A stretch of DNA of 64,000 nucleotides. Origin: Aselliscus stoliczkanus (Eukaryota; Chordata; Mammalia; Chiroptera; Hipposideridae). The notes beneath the pieces are model-generated. The model was not told the DNA's origin. It saw nothing but the letters and a program-made list of their open reading frames with translations, and made no database searches. Positions within the stretch are counted from its first letter, which is position 1; each line of letters opens with the position of its first letter. The stretch is from positions 154,365,434-154,429,433 of the forward strand of contig CM066727.1 of the NCBI GenBank assembly GCA_033961575.1, given 5' to 3'. A program made the translations under genes and the position numbers. This document shows, piece after piece, positions 50,901 through 55,897 of this stretch.

Positions 50901-53900
50901 TCCTTGAAAGAGTTGTCCATTTTGTGATCAATGAGTTTTTCAATTCATTCTCTCATCTCTCCTTTTTCATGCTTTCTTGAATTCATTTAGGTTTTTATCC
51001 CCACTCCCACTGAAATAGTTCTTGTCATGGTTAGCAATTAACTGCATGTTGCCAAATAGTCTATTCTTACTATTTACGGTAGTTATGCTCTATAAAGTCC
51101 CCAGATACACTGAATTGGCAAATTCTGAACCATTGCTCCCAGGGAAAATACAGGATTAGGTTCCTGCAAACCTCTGGGCACAACATTTTCTTCAACTGGT
51201 CAATATATAACCTTGTTTTATATGTTTCTGTTTAAAGACACCTTATTTAAACACATACATTGTTAATTCATTAACACTGAACTCACAGTCAATAGCGGTA
51301 CAACACATGTCTGAATGAAACTTATTTAACACAGGTATTTGCTACATAAGGTCCATCACAGCCTTCTTGTACTTGGGCAATACTTCGGCACTATGCTTGG
51401 AGGCCATTTTAACCAGCAAAATCACCAACAAAAAGCATAAAAATGCAAAAGGCATAGTACTAACTAGACCACAAAAAGGAGAATTGTTTCCAGAATGAGA
51501 ATAAAGTAAGACGACAGAGCACTGCGTTCGTTGCTCGACCTCGGCTGGGTAAGTGTGAGTTACTTGACTCTAATTTTTCACGACTCTAAGTGTGTCCACT
51601 AATGACCACAAAAGTGCTCTGAGTATTGATTTTTGGGGTTACAAATAAATTTTACCAAGTAAGTAAATTTGCAAATACAGAATCTTGAATAATGAGGATC
51701 AACTGTGCAATAGTTAATTTTTACTCATTTGACCTACCAGCAGCATTTTACAGTTGACTATCACCTCATTCTTAATTACCAAGATGCTGATTCCTCTTGA
51801 TTTTCCTTTTACCTCACTGACCACCCTTTTTTTTTTTTTTTCAGGGCAGTGTCACTGGCCCTCATATGTGGGACCCAAACCGGGGCCACTGGCTTTCCAA
51901 ACCAGCGCTTAACTACCGTGCCACTCGGCTGGCCTGCTGACCACCCTTTTTTAATCTCCCCAAACTCCAAATGTTAGAGAGCTCCAGAGAGAAAGCCATT
52001 GACCTCCTCTCTGACTATACTCACCCCACAGTAATCTCATCTGTACTTGTGTTAAATAGATATTGTCCCAAAGCTCTTGGGTGTTGTTTTTCTCCCCACT
52101 TTTTTCTTTTTAAGTTTGGATAATTTCTGCTGACCTATCTTCAAGTTTATTGATTTTTTTCCTTGGCTATGTCAAGCCTACTAATAAGGCCCCAAACATA
52201 CTCCACCTATGTCACAATTTTTATTTCCAGCATTTCCATTTGACTCTTTCATACAGTTTCCATTCCTCTGCCGAAATTTACCATCTGATCATACGTGTTG
52301 TCCACATTTTCCACTAAAGCCTTTAATATGTTATTCATTGTTATTTTAAATTCACTATCTGATAGTTCTAACAACTGGGTCATCCTGAGTCTATTGATTA
52401 TTTTTATTTTTTGACAGTGGGTATTTTTTTCTTGCTTTTTTGTTTCATAATTTTTGCCTGAGAGATGGGTATCAATGTAAGACGCTATTAAGAAAATAGT
52501 ATTTATGCCTGAAAATGGGCACGCCTCCTCATCTACTAGCTATTACTGGGGGGTGGGAGGGGGCAGGGTTGAGTCAATCTATTCAGGAACTGAGCTGGGT
52601 TTGGGTTTTGTTGTTACGATTACCTTAAGTGTACGACCAGCTCCAAATTCCTCTGGTGTGACCTTCTGCTTAGAGTGGGGTTTGGTTTGCCCGAATTTTT
52701 CTTTTTCTCACTGTTCTTACTTCACCCTCAGCTTTAGATTTTGACTCCATAGAAACTGTGAGATAATAAATGTGTGTTGTTTTAAGTCACTAAATTTGTG
52801 GCAATTTATGTTGCAGCAGAGAAAACTAATACAGGTAGTATCACCAACTTAACAGGCCAAATTCCTGATTGCCAAAATCCCCTCAAAAAGAAAAGGAAAA
52901 CATTCTCCAGTGTTATCTATCTCAATAAATGGCAATTCCATTCTTAGTTATTCAAGTCAAAAACTGTAGTCAATCTTGATTCCTTCTTTTCTCTAAAACC
53001 TGCATCTAACCTAAAAGCAAACACTGTTGACTTTATAACCAAATTATCTCAAGAATCCAACTTTATCTCAGCATGATCACTGCTGCCACCTTGGTATAAG
53101 CCACAATGTCTCTCATACATATTATTGTTAACAGCCTCCTGACTGGTTTTCCTGCGTCTACTCCACAAAGCAGTCAGAATGATCCTGTTAAAATACCAGT
53201 CAGATGTTATTACTCAAAACACTCCAGAGGTTCCCCATCTCACCCAGATTAAAAGCCAAAAACCTCCCAGTGGCATCCAAAGCCCACATTATTTGGTGCT
53301 CTCCCCTTCTTCCCCAAACCTCTCTGCCTCATCTTGTCTCACTCGCTCCTCATTCATCCTTCCACCACACTGGCCTCTCTGCTGTTCCTTTACGGTGCCA
53401 AACACACATCAGTCTGAGTTTTACAATTGTTGGTCCATATAATAGAAGAAGTCTTTCCACAGACAGAACTTTCCCCAGTAAGGCTCCCTAACGCCCCCTA
53501 CCCTGTTGTATTAGTCTCCACTGCACATAACTTCCAACTAATAACCGTTTTATTGTCTGTCTCCCCAAAACCAAAATGGAAGTTCCATGAGAGATGAGAC
53601 TACTGTTCACTACTATATCCTCAGCTTACACAAAACGACTAAGTACTACTGCATGAGATACTGTTCCCTTACAGAATTTAAGAGTCTAACAGTGAAGCCA
53701 CAAGAATATTTTAGATATAAAGTCAGTGACGGCATTTTTTCAAATTACTGTAAAATCATTTACCATTTAGTAACGTACTTATTCTACCTCATTGTATATA
53801 TGTTTCTGAGGAAACTTGGAAAACATGCACATCTAACCAAAATAACTAAGATATATAAGTAAGCCAATGGAATTAAAACATTTCTGTGAAGAGCTAAAGT

Positions 53901-55897
53901 AATAGAAGGGTAACCGAAAGACTTCATCATTCTTTTCCCATCACCATCTGGAGAAGATACTGTCCTTCTCCACATAATAGAGAATAATAGAGAAGGACGC
54001 AGAAAGCTTGAAGGAGTGACCCTTTAGGTCCTTGGTTCTCAAACTTTTTGGTTTCAAGACCCTTTGACTCTCTTAAAGATTACTGAGGACCCCAAAGAAC
54101 TTTTATTTATGTGGGTTTTTATCTACTAATATATATATTTAAAATTAAAACAGAAATTTAAAAAATATTTTAACAGTTAGGAGGGGGGAGTCACTTTGTA
54201 AGGGGTGAAAAAAAAACTATTGCATTGTTTTGTACATCTGTAACTAATAATAATAATAAAAAAATTAAATTAAAAAAATAAATTAACTAATTAAAAATAA
54301 AAACAAGCCAAAGCAAAACTCACACACACACACAAAAATTTAACAGTTCACTTAAAAATAACCATAAATCCGTTACATGTTAGCATAAATAACACATTTG
54401 CGTTAATATAACTAAATTTCCCCCAAGAAAACTAGTGGGAGAAATGGCACTGGTTTACATTTCTGCAAATGGCTTTCATGTTTGAGTTAATAGAAAATGA
54501 ATGAATTCTCTTACTGCTTCTACATTAAATATGCTGCCATATGTTGTTTTGGTCATAAAAAAGCATGGCCTCACAGAGATACGTAGTTAGAAAAAGGAGA
54601 GGTGTTTTAATAGTTTTTTCAGATAACTGTGGGTATTCTTCTTTGCTACCAAATCAAAACACGACAGGTTGTAGTTTCTTTCTTTTTTTTTCTTTTTTGA
54701 GGGCAGTGTCACTGGCCCTCATATGTGGGACCGAACCGGGGCCGCTGGCTTCCCAAGCCAGCGCTTAACCACCACGCCACTTGGCCGGCCCAGGTTGTTA
54801 GAAAAAGGAGAGGTGTTTTAATAGTTTTTTCAGATAACTGTGGGTATTCTTCTTTGCTACCAAATCAAAACACGACAGGTTGTAGTTTCTTTCTTTTTTT
54901 TTCTTTTTTGAGGGCAGTGTCACTGGCCCTCATATGTGGGACCGAACCGGGGCCGCTGGCTTCCCAAGCCAGCGCTTAACCACCACGCCACTTGGCCGGC
55001 CCAGGTTGTAGTTTCTTAAAGGTTGTCTGCAATGTACAATCTGAACTTTGTGTATTCCGTTAACATTAAAATCCACTCGTCTATCTTGCACTCTGAATGG
55101 ACCTTATACCATTCATGACTCTGTAAAACAATTTTGTAATTAAAAACTCTGTAACTACTGGGAAGCTGTCAAGTTCACAATGGTGAATATGAGTTTTCCA
55201 AAATTCTAATTTTTGCCTGAAAGTTCAAAGCTTATCACTGGAGACAAATACCGTCACTTGTTTTCCTTGAAGTGGGTCAGGTACATGGATCAGACAATTT
55301 AAAATTTAAAAAATATCATCAGTTCTGCAATAGGCATGCCTGTCAATTTCAATCCTCAAATGAATATGCCTATTTTCTGGTTTAACAAAAATATTTTCTA
55401 TATATCCACAATAAATGTATTGAAGTGAAGATGATTTACTTCCTGAAACTATTAGTCTGTTTCAAGTGAGCTGAACGAGCCAAATTTTCATTTTCATGTA
55501 GCAACAAAATTAGTCTAAATAAAATCTAAGTCATGCAACACATAAAATGAAATCTACTTCTCCAAGTTTTGAGAAGTAGTTATTAAAAAACAACAACACT
55601 AAATATACTTTGTCTAAAAGAAAATAAATTGAATGATCATGACAGATACTTAAACAAAATTTACCTTTACTATATGTATTGCAACATTTTAGTTTTTTTT
55701 GCTTGGTTCTTTTTTGAACATTAGTAATTAGAGATGTGAAACCGATTAATCTGCATACAAAATATTCCTAACAGGCTCAATATTTTGGCTGGTCCTTGCC
55801 TTACCTGTTGAGCAATGGGAGAAATATGAGCTCCCTGAACTGTTGAACCAGGTTGCGTTGCTGTCTCTGACGTGTTGCTCTTGTGGGAATCTTCCAT
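5920..55897 (-). CDS. ATF1: ATF1, cAMP-dependent transcription factor (CREB/ATF bZIP family), six coding exons
   Basis: Nuclear bZIP activator that binds cAMP response elements as a homodimer or with CREB1/CREM and is switched on by phosphorylation of its kinase-inducible domain. The CDS joins 55805-55897, 32563-32663, 19092-19222, 12493-12675, 12247-12406 and 5920-6064 (93+101+131+183+160+145 = 813 nt, 270 residues plus TGA). All five coding introns have GT-AG ends and the phases match. Landmarks seen are MEDSHKS at the N-terminus, RRPSYRKILKDL (phospho-acceptor serine), [15 protein letters not shown] in the glutamine-containing activation region, the basic region [16 protein letters not shown], and a leucine-zipper end DLYSHKSV. 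The protein resembles ATF1 rather than CREB1: it has the ATF1 N-terminus, [15 protein letters not shown], and the SV ending. It is one residue shorter than the human protein as I recall it (a single alanine in GVSAVTSM). The exon structure excludes a processed pseudogene. Confidence 0.97.
6155..6283 (-). mobile_element. Retroposed LTR-transcript fragment with poly(A) tail
   Basis: On the minus strand this matches the LTR at 12940-13060 (ccttgag.cattctcta.tgctcggg, then cttctaataaactg...tttctgcaacttt). It then changes directly to 11 A residues. A tcatcttt repeat flanks it (6147-6154 and 6284-6291). It therefore looks like a polyadenylated LTR RNA inserted by the L1 machinery, in the same orientation as ATF1. 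Confidence 0.65.
6184..6189 (-). terminator. LTR-derived AATAAA in ATF1 intron 6, sense orientation
   Basis: The hexamer of the retroposed LTR lies about 120 nt upstream of the exon 7 acceptor on the gene strand, with the former cleavage site at the A-run 6162-6152. Any use would give a transcript lacking the bZIP exon. Confidence 0.4.
6311..6388. repeat. Mixed (TA)n/(TG)n microsatellite
   Basis: Alternating tata and tgtg runs. The reading frames across it are low-complexity artefacts. Confidence 0.9.
6390..7900 (-). mobile_element. Old L1 fragments, antisense
   Basis: Plus-strand text such as ggctcatccatgttgctgca and ttctcttggataaataccaa is the reverse complement of an old L1 3' region; ORF2-like text follows to about 7890. 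Heavily broken. Confidence 0.6.
7903..7986. mobile_element. Palindromic mariner-derived MITE, 84 bp
   Basis: TA-bounded. The left arm tattgggttgttggaaaagt is complementary to the right arm acttttccaacaaccaata, and the inner parts also pair. A second copy, in opposite orientation, is at 41387-41469. Confidence 0.75.
8315..8846. repeat. Degenerate telomere-like repeat block (CCCTAA variants)
   Basis: About 530 bp of imperfect ctaaccctaa-type units with more than ten CCCTAA hexamers, spaced by drifted forms such as aacctaacct and aattctaacctc. It lies in ATF1 intron 6. TTAGGG is on the gene strand. Confidence 0.85.
9000..10330 (-). mobile_element. Old L1 fragments, antisense
   Basis: Includes the reverse complement of the L1 3' part (ttctgctgtgaacatttttatgc) and of ORF2 (gggttttgattgggactgca, tgaatctatggatcaattggg). 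Several breaks, no intact frame. Confidence 0.65.
10361..10380 (-). mobile_element. SINE tail fragment
   Basis: Plus strand reads aggtggcaggatggctcagc, the 3' end of the ggctcagct-type SINE, running into a (TAAATA)n tract. Strand reflects uncertainty; only the tail remains. Confidence 0.5.
10381..10475 (+). repeat. (TAAATA)n then (TA)n microsatellite
   Basis: About 65 bp of hexamer repeat followed by a TA run, probably grown from a SINE tail. Confidence 0.9.
10560..10765 (+). mobile_element. MIR element
   Basis: Contains gacgttggactctgaaacctgg, taaatcctacctctaccatttact and cttaacctctccaggcctcagtt-like text typical of MIR. Confidence 0.7.
11220..11720 (-). mobile_element. Old L1 fragment, antisense (ORF2)
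   Basis: Text such as tatcataagcaaacatacaattcttc and gtccctgccttgttacaaag is the reverse complement of ORF2. Confidence 0.5.
12247..12406 (-). CDS. ATF1: ATF1 exon 6 (activation-domain end, start of the basic region)
   Basis: The acceptor ttttaaccacacag precedes CTGCATCAGG. The exon encodes [18 protein letters not shown], then [20 protein letters not shown] and N, and ends AACAG before the donor GTAGGT. The basic region is split: this exon supplies KREIRLMKN and the last exon supplies the rest. Only 86 bp of intron separates it from exon 5. Confidence 0.96.
12493..12675 (-). CDS. ATF1: ATF1 exon 5 (glutamine-containing activation domain)
   Basis: The acceptor ctctctttggttaaag precedes TTGCCATTGC, which completes the isoleucine codon of GQYI. 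The exon encodes [20 protein letters not shown] through [13 protein letters not shown] and ends CAAA before the donor GTAAGT. This is the family's Q2-type activation segment, shared with CREB and CREM, thought to contact the basal transcription machinery. All 60 complete codons are open. Confidence 0.96.
12880..13139 (+). mobile_element. LTR fragment of a gammaretrovirus-like element
   Basis: Has the same sequence as the retroposed fragment at 6155-6283, with a poly(A) signal at 13038-13043. It ends just before a tRNA-primer-like site. Antisense to ATF1, about 200 bp upstream of exon 5. The left boundary is approximate. Confidence 0.6.
13140..13157 (+). other. Primer-binding-site remnant, tRNA-Pro type
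   Basis: tgggggctcattcaggat differs from the tRNA-Pro primer site of gammaretroviruses at about three of 18 positions and directly follows the LTR end region. Only about 80 bp of internal sequence follows, with another AATAAA (13204-13209) and an A-run (about 13230-13241). Confidence 0.55.
13569..13682 (-). mobile_element. Short tRNA-head SINE in L1
   Basis: T-run, gagggcagtgtcactggcct, ending cactcggccggcc. Confidence 0.88.
14408..14461 (+). repeat. (TG)n microsatellite
   Basis: About 27 TG units inside the antisense L1. Confidence 0.95.
14794..14953 (+). mobile_element. SINE of the ggctcagct-tail type
   Basis: gggcaggccaagtggctcag start, caacaggtgg...ggatggctcagct end, (AAAAC)n tail. Flanked by agaaagtggtct repeats. 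Confidence 0.88.
15532..16003 (-). mobile_element. Long composite SINE
   Basis: T-run, aattggggaattggggga (reverse of the AATAAA-type tail), two internal ggctcagct-like modules, and a tRNA-like head ending cactcggccagtg. Confidence 0.8.
16582..16688 (-). mobile_element. Short tRNA-head SINE in L1
   Basis: T-run, gagggcagtgtcactggtcc, flanked by tggtgtgtg repeats. Confidence 0.88.
17619..17738 (+). mobile_element. Short tRNA-head SINE
   Basis: gggccagctgagtggcatgg start, (AAAT)n tail, flanked by aaagagtggtct. Confidence 0.88.
17755..18730. mobile_element. Ancient LINE (L2-like), split by a SINE
   Basis: Phrases such as gatggaatgtcactggagga, aataaatcactttggttgca and ggtagtgattggagatggtgagagatggtcagatgg match a common old mammalian LINE segment. 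Family call uncertain. Confidence 0.45.
18107..18558 (+). mobile_element. Long T+ SINE
   Basis: gggccggccaagtggcatgt head, GC-rich middle, tail ccccaataaaatcttaaaaa. Flanked by aagaatggaagcaag. Confidence 0.9.
18845..18995 (+). mobile_element. MIR fragment
   Basis: ctctaagcctcagttccctcat and cacagggttattgtaaggagtaaatcag are MIR-like. Confidence 0.6.
19092..19222 (-). CDS. ATF1: ATF1 exon 4 (KID end and linker)
   Basis: The acceptor ctattttcacag is followed by AAAAATTTTG, which completes the split arginine codon and continues [20 protein letters not shown]. The exon ends ACAGTACA before the donor GTATGT. It covers the second KID helix and the linker up to GQY. Human ATF1 as I recall has an extra alanine in GVSAAVTSM and proline where this copy has serine (VPTSIYQTS). 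Inverted, closely similar L1 copies lie in the two introns on either side. Confidence 0.95.
19240..20440. other. Intron 3 sequence without recognised features
   Basis: Apart from short A-runs (about 19859-19886) no repeat or exon could be supported. The open frame at 19918-20118 has no homology I recognise. Confidence 0.5.
20440..20620. mobile_element. hAT-type (MER5-like) DNA-transposon remnant
   Basis: gtagttcccaatcctgcttatgtatcagtatcgcctggag matches the familiar start of MER5-type elements. Confidence 0.55.
20728..20837 (-). mobile_element. Short tRNA-head SINE
   Basis: T-run, gagggcagtgtcactggccc, ending cactcagccagccc. Confidence 0.88.
20955..20990 (-). mobile_element. 5'-truncated SINE tail
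   Basis: Only T-run plus gagggcagtgtcattggccc remains, but tccacatgact repeats flank it, so it is a real short insertion and not decay. Confidence 0.75.
21230..21700 (+). mobile_element. Ancient LINE-derived fragment
   Basis: Phrases like aaaatatatccagaatcgtacc, cacagcaaccagtctcatc and cagtggctccctatctcaga match an old mammalian LINE 3' region. A paralogous copy is at 52.9-53.6 kb. Confidence 0.5.
21701..22136 (-). mobile_element. Long T+ SINE
   Basis: Starts aagattttattggggaatta and ends cactcggccggccc. Flanked by cttagcagttattt. Confidence 0.88.
22140..23430 (-). mobile_element. Old L1M/HAL1-like sequence, antisense
   Basis: Phrases such as tttttgatgagaagtctgcag, gtttgattatgatatatctggg and ctattatttcttcaaatattt are the reverse complement of an old L1 5'/ORF1 region. 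After about 22.9 kb the match weakens. Confidence 0.55.
23297..23340 (+). repeat. (TA)n microsatellite
   Basis: TA run followed by a T-run and a second copy of cctgtatata. Confidence 0.9.
23822..24185 (+). repeat. Left LTR of the endogenous retrovirus
   Basis: Begins TGTTGGAGGAGG and ends TGTGGACA. 364 bp. Contains no clear canonical AATAAA. Boundary inferred from TG...CA and the flank match. Confidence 0.6.
24402..24517 (+). mobile_element. Short tRNA-head SINE
   Basis: ggggccagccgagtggcgtg start, (AAAAG)n tail, flanked by aagaaactgcacata. Confidence 0.9.
24917..25020 (-). mobile_element. Short tRNA-head SINE
   Basis: T-run, gagggcagtgtcactggccc, flanked by tacaaaggaa. Confidence 0.88.
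25610..27836 (+). mobile_element. L1, 5' truncated, sense, with 3' end
   Basis: Runs from ORF2 RT sequence (ggacgtccactttcaccaca) to the 3' end (tgtacacctgaaactaatataatg) and an AAAT-rich tail. ORF2 remnants are broken by stops. It lies inside the retrovirus and carries a SINE at 25820. Confidence 0.88.
25820..25992 (+). mobile_element. SINE of the ggctcagct-tail type in L1
   Basis: ggggccgggtgagtggctca start, caacaggtggcaggatggct end, flanked by aaattaatattca-like repeats. Confidence 0.88.
27915..28340 (+). mobile_element. Long T+ SINE
   Basis: agggccagctgagtggcaca head, gaagaacaaaaggacagcaa, tail ccccaataaaatctttaaaa. Confidence 0.9.
28588..29088 (+). mobile_element. Long composite SINE
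   Basis: Head ggctggcagagtggctcag, then two further ggctcag modules, then tail ttccctaataaaatcttaaa. Flanked by degenerate ttgttctc repeats. Confidence 0.82.
29440..30210 (+). pseudogene. Degraded pol (reverse transcriptase/RNase H) remnant
   Basis: Short frames in different phases resemble class I endogenous retrovirus polymerase. The region corresponding to the reverse-transcriptase active site is present but its catalytic motif is altered, and stops and frameshifts separate the pieces. Clearly non-functional. Confidence 0.65.
30396..30873 (+). repeat. Right LTR of the endogenous retrovirus, SINE-interrupted
   Basis: Begins TGTGGAGAGGAATG and ends TGTACACA. About 240 bp without the SINE, so shorter than the left LTR by internal deletion. 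Confidence 0.5.
30541..30776 (+). mobile_element. 5'-truncated long T+ SINE
   Basis: Lacks the tRNA head and begins in the GC-rich body. Flanked by aaaagccccgta on both sides, so truncated at insertion. Confidence 0.85.
31140..31190 (+). repeat. (TTTA)n microsatellite (SINE tail)
   Basis: About 12 units at the 3' end of the minus-strand SINE that follows. Confidence 0.92.
31191..31440 (-). mobile_element. SINE of the ggctcagct-tail type containing a nested short SINE
   Basis: tagctgagccatcctacctg at the left and ccacttggccggcccc at the right. Flanked by gtgaatc. Split by the element at 31281-31386. Confidence 0.85.
31281..31386 (-). mobile_element. Short tRNA-head SINE nested in another SINE
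   Basis: T-rich start, gagggcagtgtcactggccc, ending cactcggccggccc. Host sequence cagctcaca(t/c)tctt is duplicated on both sides. Confidence 0.88.
31730..32030. other. Possible ancient repeat (MIR/L2-like)
   Basis: gctagaccctgggatcacaa and ggaacagacaaaggcccagag resemble old mammalian interspersed repeats. Weak. Confidence 0.35.
32049..32274 (+). mobile_element. SINE with a second SINE head inside it
   Basis: The outer element starts agccggccgagtggctcag and ends caggatgactcagct plus A-run, flanked by gggaacacaaag. A short-SINE head (32102-32191) sits inside without an A-tail. Confidence 0.85.
32563..32663 (-). CDS. ATF1: ATF1 exon 3 (kinase-inducible domain, first part)
   Basis: The acceptor ctgttttttag precedes GTATCATCT, and the exon ends TCTTATAG before the donor GTGAGT. 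It encodes [18 protein letters not shown], the acidic serine-rich lead of the KID, then [14 protein letters not shown] and two bases of the next arginine codon. RRPSY carries the serine phosphorylated by PKA and related kinases in this family. Intron phase is 0 before and 2 after. The 101 nt match the expected codon count exactly. Confidence 0.96.
32664..33942. other. Intron 2 sequence next to exon 3, mostly unrecognised
   Basis: A MIR-like end (33490-33590, ttaaatgttaactgttatta) is the only repeat seen. No further exon supported. Confidence 0.45.
33943..34080 (+). mobile_element. SINE of the ggctcagct-tail type
   Basis: gggccggccaagtggctcag start, A-run end, flanked by tctgatcttttta. Confidence 0.9.
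34081..35082. other. Intron 2 sequence, nothing recognised
   Basis: No repeat family or exon identified. A-run at 34804-34821. Confidence 0.45.
35083..35208 (-). pseudogene. Q1-type exon-like block in ATF1 intron 2 (relic or cryptic exon)
   Basis: On the gene strand a strong acceptor (tttttatttgttcttag) is followed by 126 nt with no stop. It starts ATGTCATTAAGAGG and translates to [20 protein letters not shown], then [22 protein letters not shown]. This aligns across its length with the CREB1 exon containing SAPTVTLVQLPNGQ, VHGVIQAAQPSVIQSPQ and VQTVQ, the Q1 activation segment that ATF1 is said to lack. The block begins and ends in phase 0, as do the end of exon 2 and the start of exon 3, so inclusion would keep frame and add 42 residues. 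After the final CAG the bases are AAACTC instead of GT, so no canonical donor exists at the homologous place. The open frame runs on 20 more codons to TGA. Homology confidence is high; function is unknown. Confidence 0.8.
35770..36010 (+). mobile_element. L2-like LINE fragment
   Basis: aagctcaggttccacctctt, ccaagaagctctttcagat and ctgctgtgcttcgtaccattcatt match an L2 3' part. Confidence 0.55.
36120..36730. mobile_element. Possible ancient LTR
   Basis: Composition and phrases such as ctaatacctgtctgagaaag and aggaacagcctcccagtctc recall old ERVL/MER-type LTRs. Family not named. Confidence 0.35.
37320..37469 (-). mobile_element. SINE of the ggctcagct-tail type
   Basis: T-run, agctgagccatcctgccacc, ending cactcggctggccc. 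Flanked by ctgatttt. Confidence 0.88.
37870..37965 (+). mobile_element. MIR fragment
   Basis: ggctttggagtcagacagactt and caaatgacttaactttccagg are MIR core text. Confidence 0.6.
38845..38985. mobile_element. Inverted pair of short L1 pieces
   Basis: 38845-38892 is antisense L1 (tcatagattaattgaccaaa); 38893-38975 is sense L1 (gatatcaaactatactgcaa). The two come from adjacent parts of ORF2. Confidence 0.6.
38988..39170. mobile_element. hAT-type (MER20/MER5-like) DNA-transposon remnant
   Basis: ggcaacatctggggattttttt, gctgctaaacatcccacaatg and caacaaaaaaataacaagtcc match a common hAT-derived element. Confidence 0.6.
39605..39770 (+). mobile_element. SINE of the ggctcagct-tail type
   Basis: ggggccggctgagtggctca start, (AAAT)n tail, flanked by aaaattacaaatt-like repeats. 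Confidence 0.9.
39810..40460 (+). mobile_element. Old L1 3' fragment split by a SINE
   Basis: acaatggaatactattcagct, ttggatggaccttgagggcg and later caaggaattcatgtggagca are L1 3' ORF2 text. Confidence 0.65.
39991..40243 (+). mobile_element. SINE variant with AATAAA-type tail
   Basis: Head gggggcaatcaggtggctcag, B-box-like ggttcaactcc, tail ttccccaataaagtttaaaa. About 250 bp and distinct from the other classes. Confidence 0.75.
40460..41386. other. Intron 2 sequence, possibly very old L1
   Basis: Some L1-like phrases to about 40.87 kb (gggacaattctccaggaata) and a T-run at 40880-40897. No gene. Confidence 0.4.
41387..41469. mobile_element. Palindromic mariner-derived MITE, 83 bp
   Basis: tattgggttgctggaaaagt and its complement acttttTcgacaacccaata form the arms. 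Inverted relative to the copy at 7903-7986. Confidence 0.78.
42441..42658 (+). mobile_element. L1 3'-end insertion
   Basis: tatgtcaactataattgaat to gttgtaaacctgaaactaat plus A/T tail. Flanked by aaattaaaaacag / aatttaaaacag. Confidence 0.75.
42784..42899 (+). mobile_element. Short tRNA-head SINE
   Basis: gggccgaccgagtggcgcgg start, A-run end, flanked by agagaagaccta / agagatgaccta. Confidence 0.9.
43276..44891 (+). mobile_element. Chimeric L1 retroinsertion: GC-rich 5' piece, L1 3' part, downstream transduced piece
   Basis: A 14/15-matching target duplication (43261-43275 and 44892-44906) brackets the whole unit. 43276-43429 is CpG-rich unique-looking sequence. 43430-44590 is an L1 3' end (with a later SINE). 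44594-44864 is non-L1 sequence with AGTAAA at 44840-44845, followed by the A-rich tail. It behaves as one RNA copied into DNA. Confidence 0.7.
43731..44206 (+). mobile_element. Long T+ SINE
   Basis: gggggctggccgaatggtgc head, ccccaataaaatcttaaaaa tail, flanked by atattgccacag. Confidence 0.9.
45378..45946. mobile_element. Mariner-type MITE split by a SINE
   Basis: The left end ctggggtaccaaaaaatgtatacaca and the right end tgtgcatacattttgtggcatcctctgta are inverted repeats. About 150 bp without the SINE. Confidence 0.6.
45490..45909 (+). mobile_element. Long T+ SINE in MITE
   Basis: gggccaggcaaatggcgcg head. The tail aatttcctagtaaaatcttt has lost the AATAAA match. Flanked by aatgtg(t/c)ataca. 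Confidence 0.88.
46025..46492 (+). mobile_element. Long T+ SINE
   Basis: gggctggctaagtggcacat head, cagcaacttgtctgttcgct. The tail ends ttccccaatttaaaaaaa (hexamer lost). Confidence 0.88.
46574..46698 (+). mobile_element. Short tRNA-head SINE
   Basis: gggccggctgagtggcgtgg start, (AAAAAC)n tail, flanked by aaaatcaacacaa. Confidence 0.92.
47470..47931 (+). mobile_element. Long T+ SINE
   Basis: gggccggccgagtggcgcat head, ccccaataaaatcttaaaaa tail of about 30 A, then a TA microsatellite. Confidence 0.9.
47932..48001 (+). repeat. (TA)n(CA)n(TA)n microsatellite
   Basis: Grown from the tail of the preceding SINE. Frames here are artefacts. Confidence 0.95.
48360..48860 (+). mobile_element. Possible ancient LTR (ERVL/MaLR-like)
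   Basis: ccctaataaaccgcctgcac, gctgatctccagctcattgt and ccaggaaacccaaactgtgac resemble the 3' part of old LTRs. Confidence 0.5.
48880..49015 (+). mobile_element. MIR element
   Basis: Ends cacctggcacacaatagacgctcaattaat, the MIR 3' consensus. Confidence 0.75.
49090..49240 (+). mobile_element. Ancient mammalian-wide repeat
   Basis: gagctggaaaagaccttcaagg, atttgcagatgagaacatc and gtgacaaaacaaggcccagg form a well-known old repeat pattern. Confidence 0.5.
49270..50509. other. Intron 2 sequence without recognised features
   Basis: Some LINE-like C/T-rich text. No exon supported. T-run at 49729-49740. Confidence 0.4.
50510..50630 (-). mobile_element. Short tRNA-head SINE
   Basis: T-rich start, gagggcagtgtcactggccc, ending cactcggccagccc. 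Flanked by taac(c/a)tgtattt. Confidence 0.9.
51050..51715. mobile_element. Tigger/pogo-like DNA-transposon remnant
   Basis: Contains gtagttatgctctataaagtc, gaaccattgctcccagggaa, ggttcctgcaaacctctgg and the end aataatgaggatcaactgtg, a pattern of old mammalian pogo-type elements. Family name not certain. Confidence 0.6.
51825..51934 (-). mobile_element. Short tRNA-head SINE
   Basis: T-run, cagggcagtgtcactggccc, ending cactcggctggcc. Flanked by ctgaccacccttttt. Confidence 0.9.
52040..52470 (-). mobile_element. Old L1M/HAL1-like fragment, antisense
   Basis: caaagctcttgggtgttg, atcttcaagtttattgattt and tagttctaacaactgggtca match an old L1 5' region in reverse. Confidence 0.5.
52745..52836 (+). 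mobile_element. MLT1-like LTR 3' end
   Basis: actgtgagataataaatgtg, agtcactaaatttgtggcaat and gaaaactaatacagg are the familiar 3' end of MaLR LTRs. Confidence 0.65.
52880..53640 (+). mobile_element. Ancient LINE-derived fragment
   Basis: tcaatcttgattccttctttt, cagcctcctgactggttttc, cagaatgatcctgttaaaat and gccaaaaacctcccagtggc show the same family as 21.2-21.7 kb. Confidence 0.55.
54178..54300 (+). mobile_element. L1 3'-end fragment
   Basis: ggggggagtcactttgtaag, attgttttgtacatctgtaact and an AAT-rich tail. Confidence 0.6.
54677..54791 (-). mobile_element. Short tRNA-head SINE, first duplicate
   Basis: T-rich start, gagggcagtgtcactggccc, ending cacttggccggccc. Confidence 0.9.
54888..55002 (-). 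mobile_element. Short tRNA-head SINE, second duplicate
   Basis: Identical to the copy 211 bp to the left. Followed by caggttgtagtttct, the original right flank. Confidence 0.9.

Larger units (their letters stand above)
54586..55007. repeat. Perfect 211-bp tandem duplication
   Basis: Units 54586-54796 and 54797-55007 appear identical by eye. Each holds about 90 bp of transposon-derived sequence plus one SINE. The SINE's target duplication (caggttgtagtttct) is complete only around the second copy. Confidence 0.9.
54030..55560. mobile_element. Ancient hAT-like DNA-transposon remnant
   Basis: ggttctcaaactttttggtt, actgaggaccccaaagaac, tttgttttggtcat-like text and gaaagttcaaagcttatcac form a long old pan-mammalian DNA element. 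It is cut by an L1 tail and carries the duplicated SINE. Family uncertain. Confidence 0.5.

Noticed and set aside
5920..55897. CREB1 or CREM instead of ATF1
   Set aside because: The N-terminus [22 protein letters not shown] and the end DLYSHKSV fit ATF1. CREB1 would have RRREILSRRPSY-like text and the ending YCHKSD.
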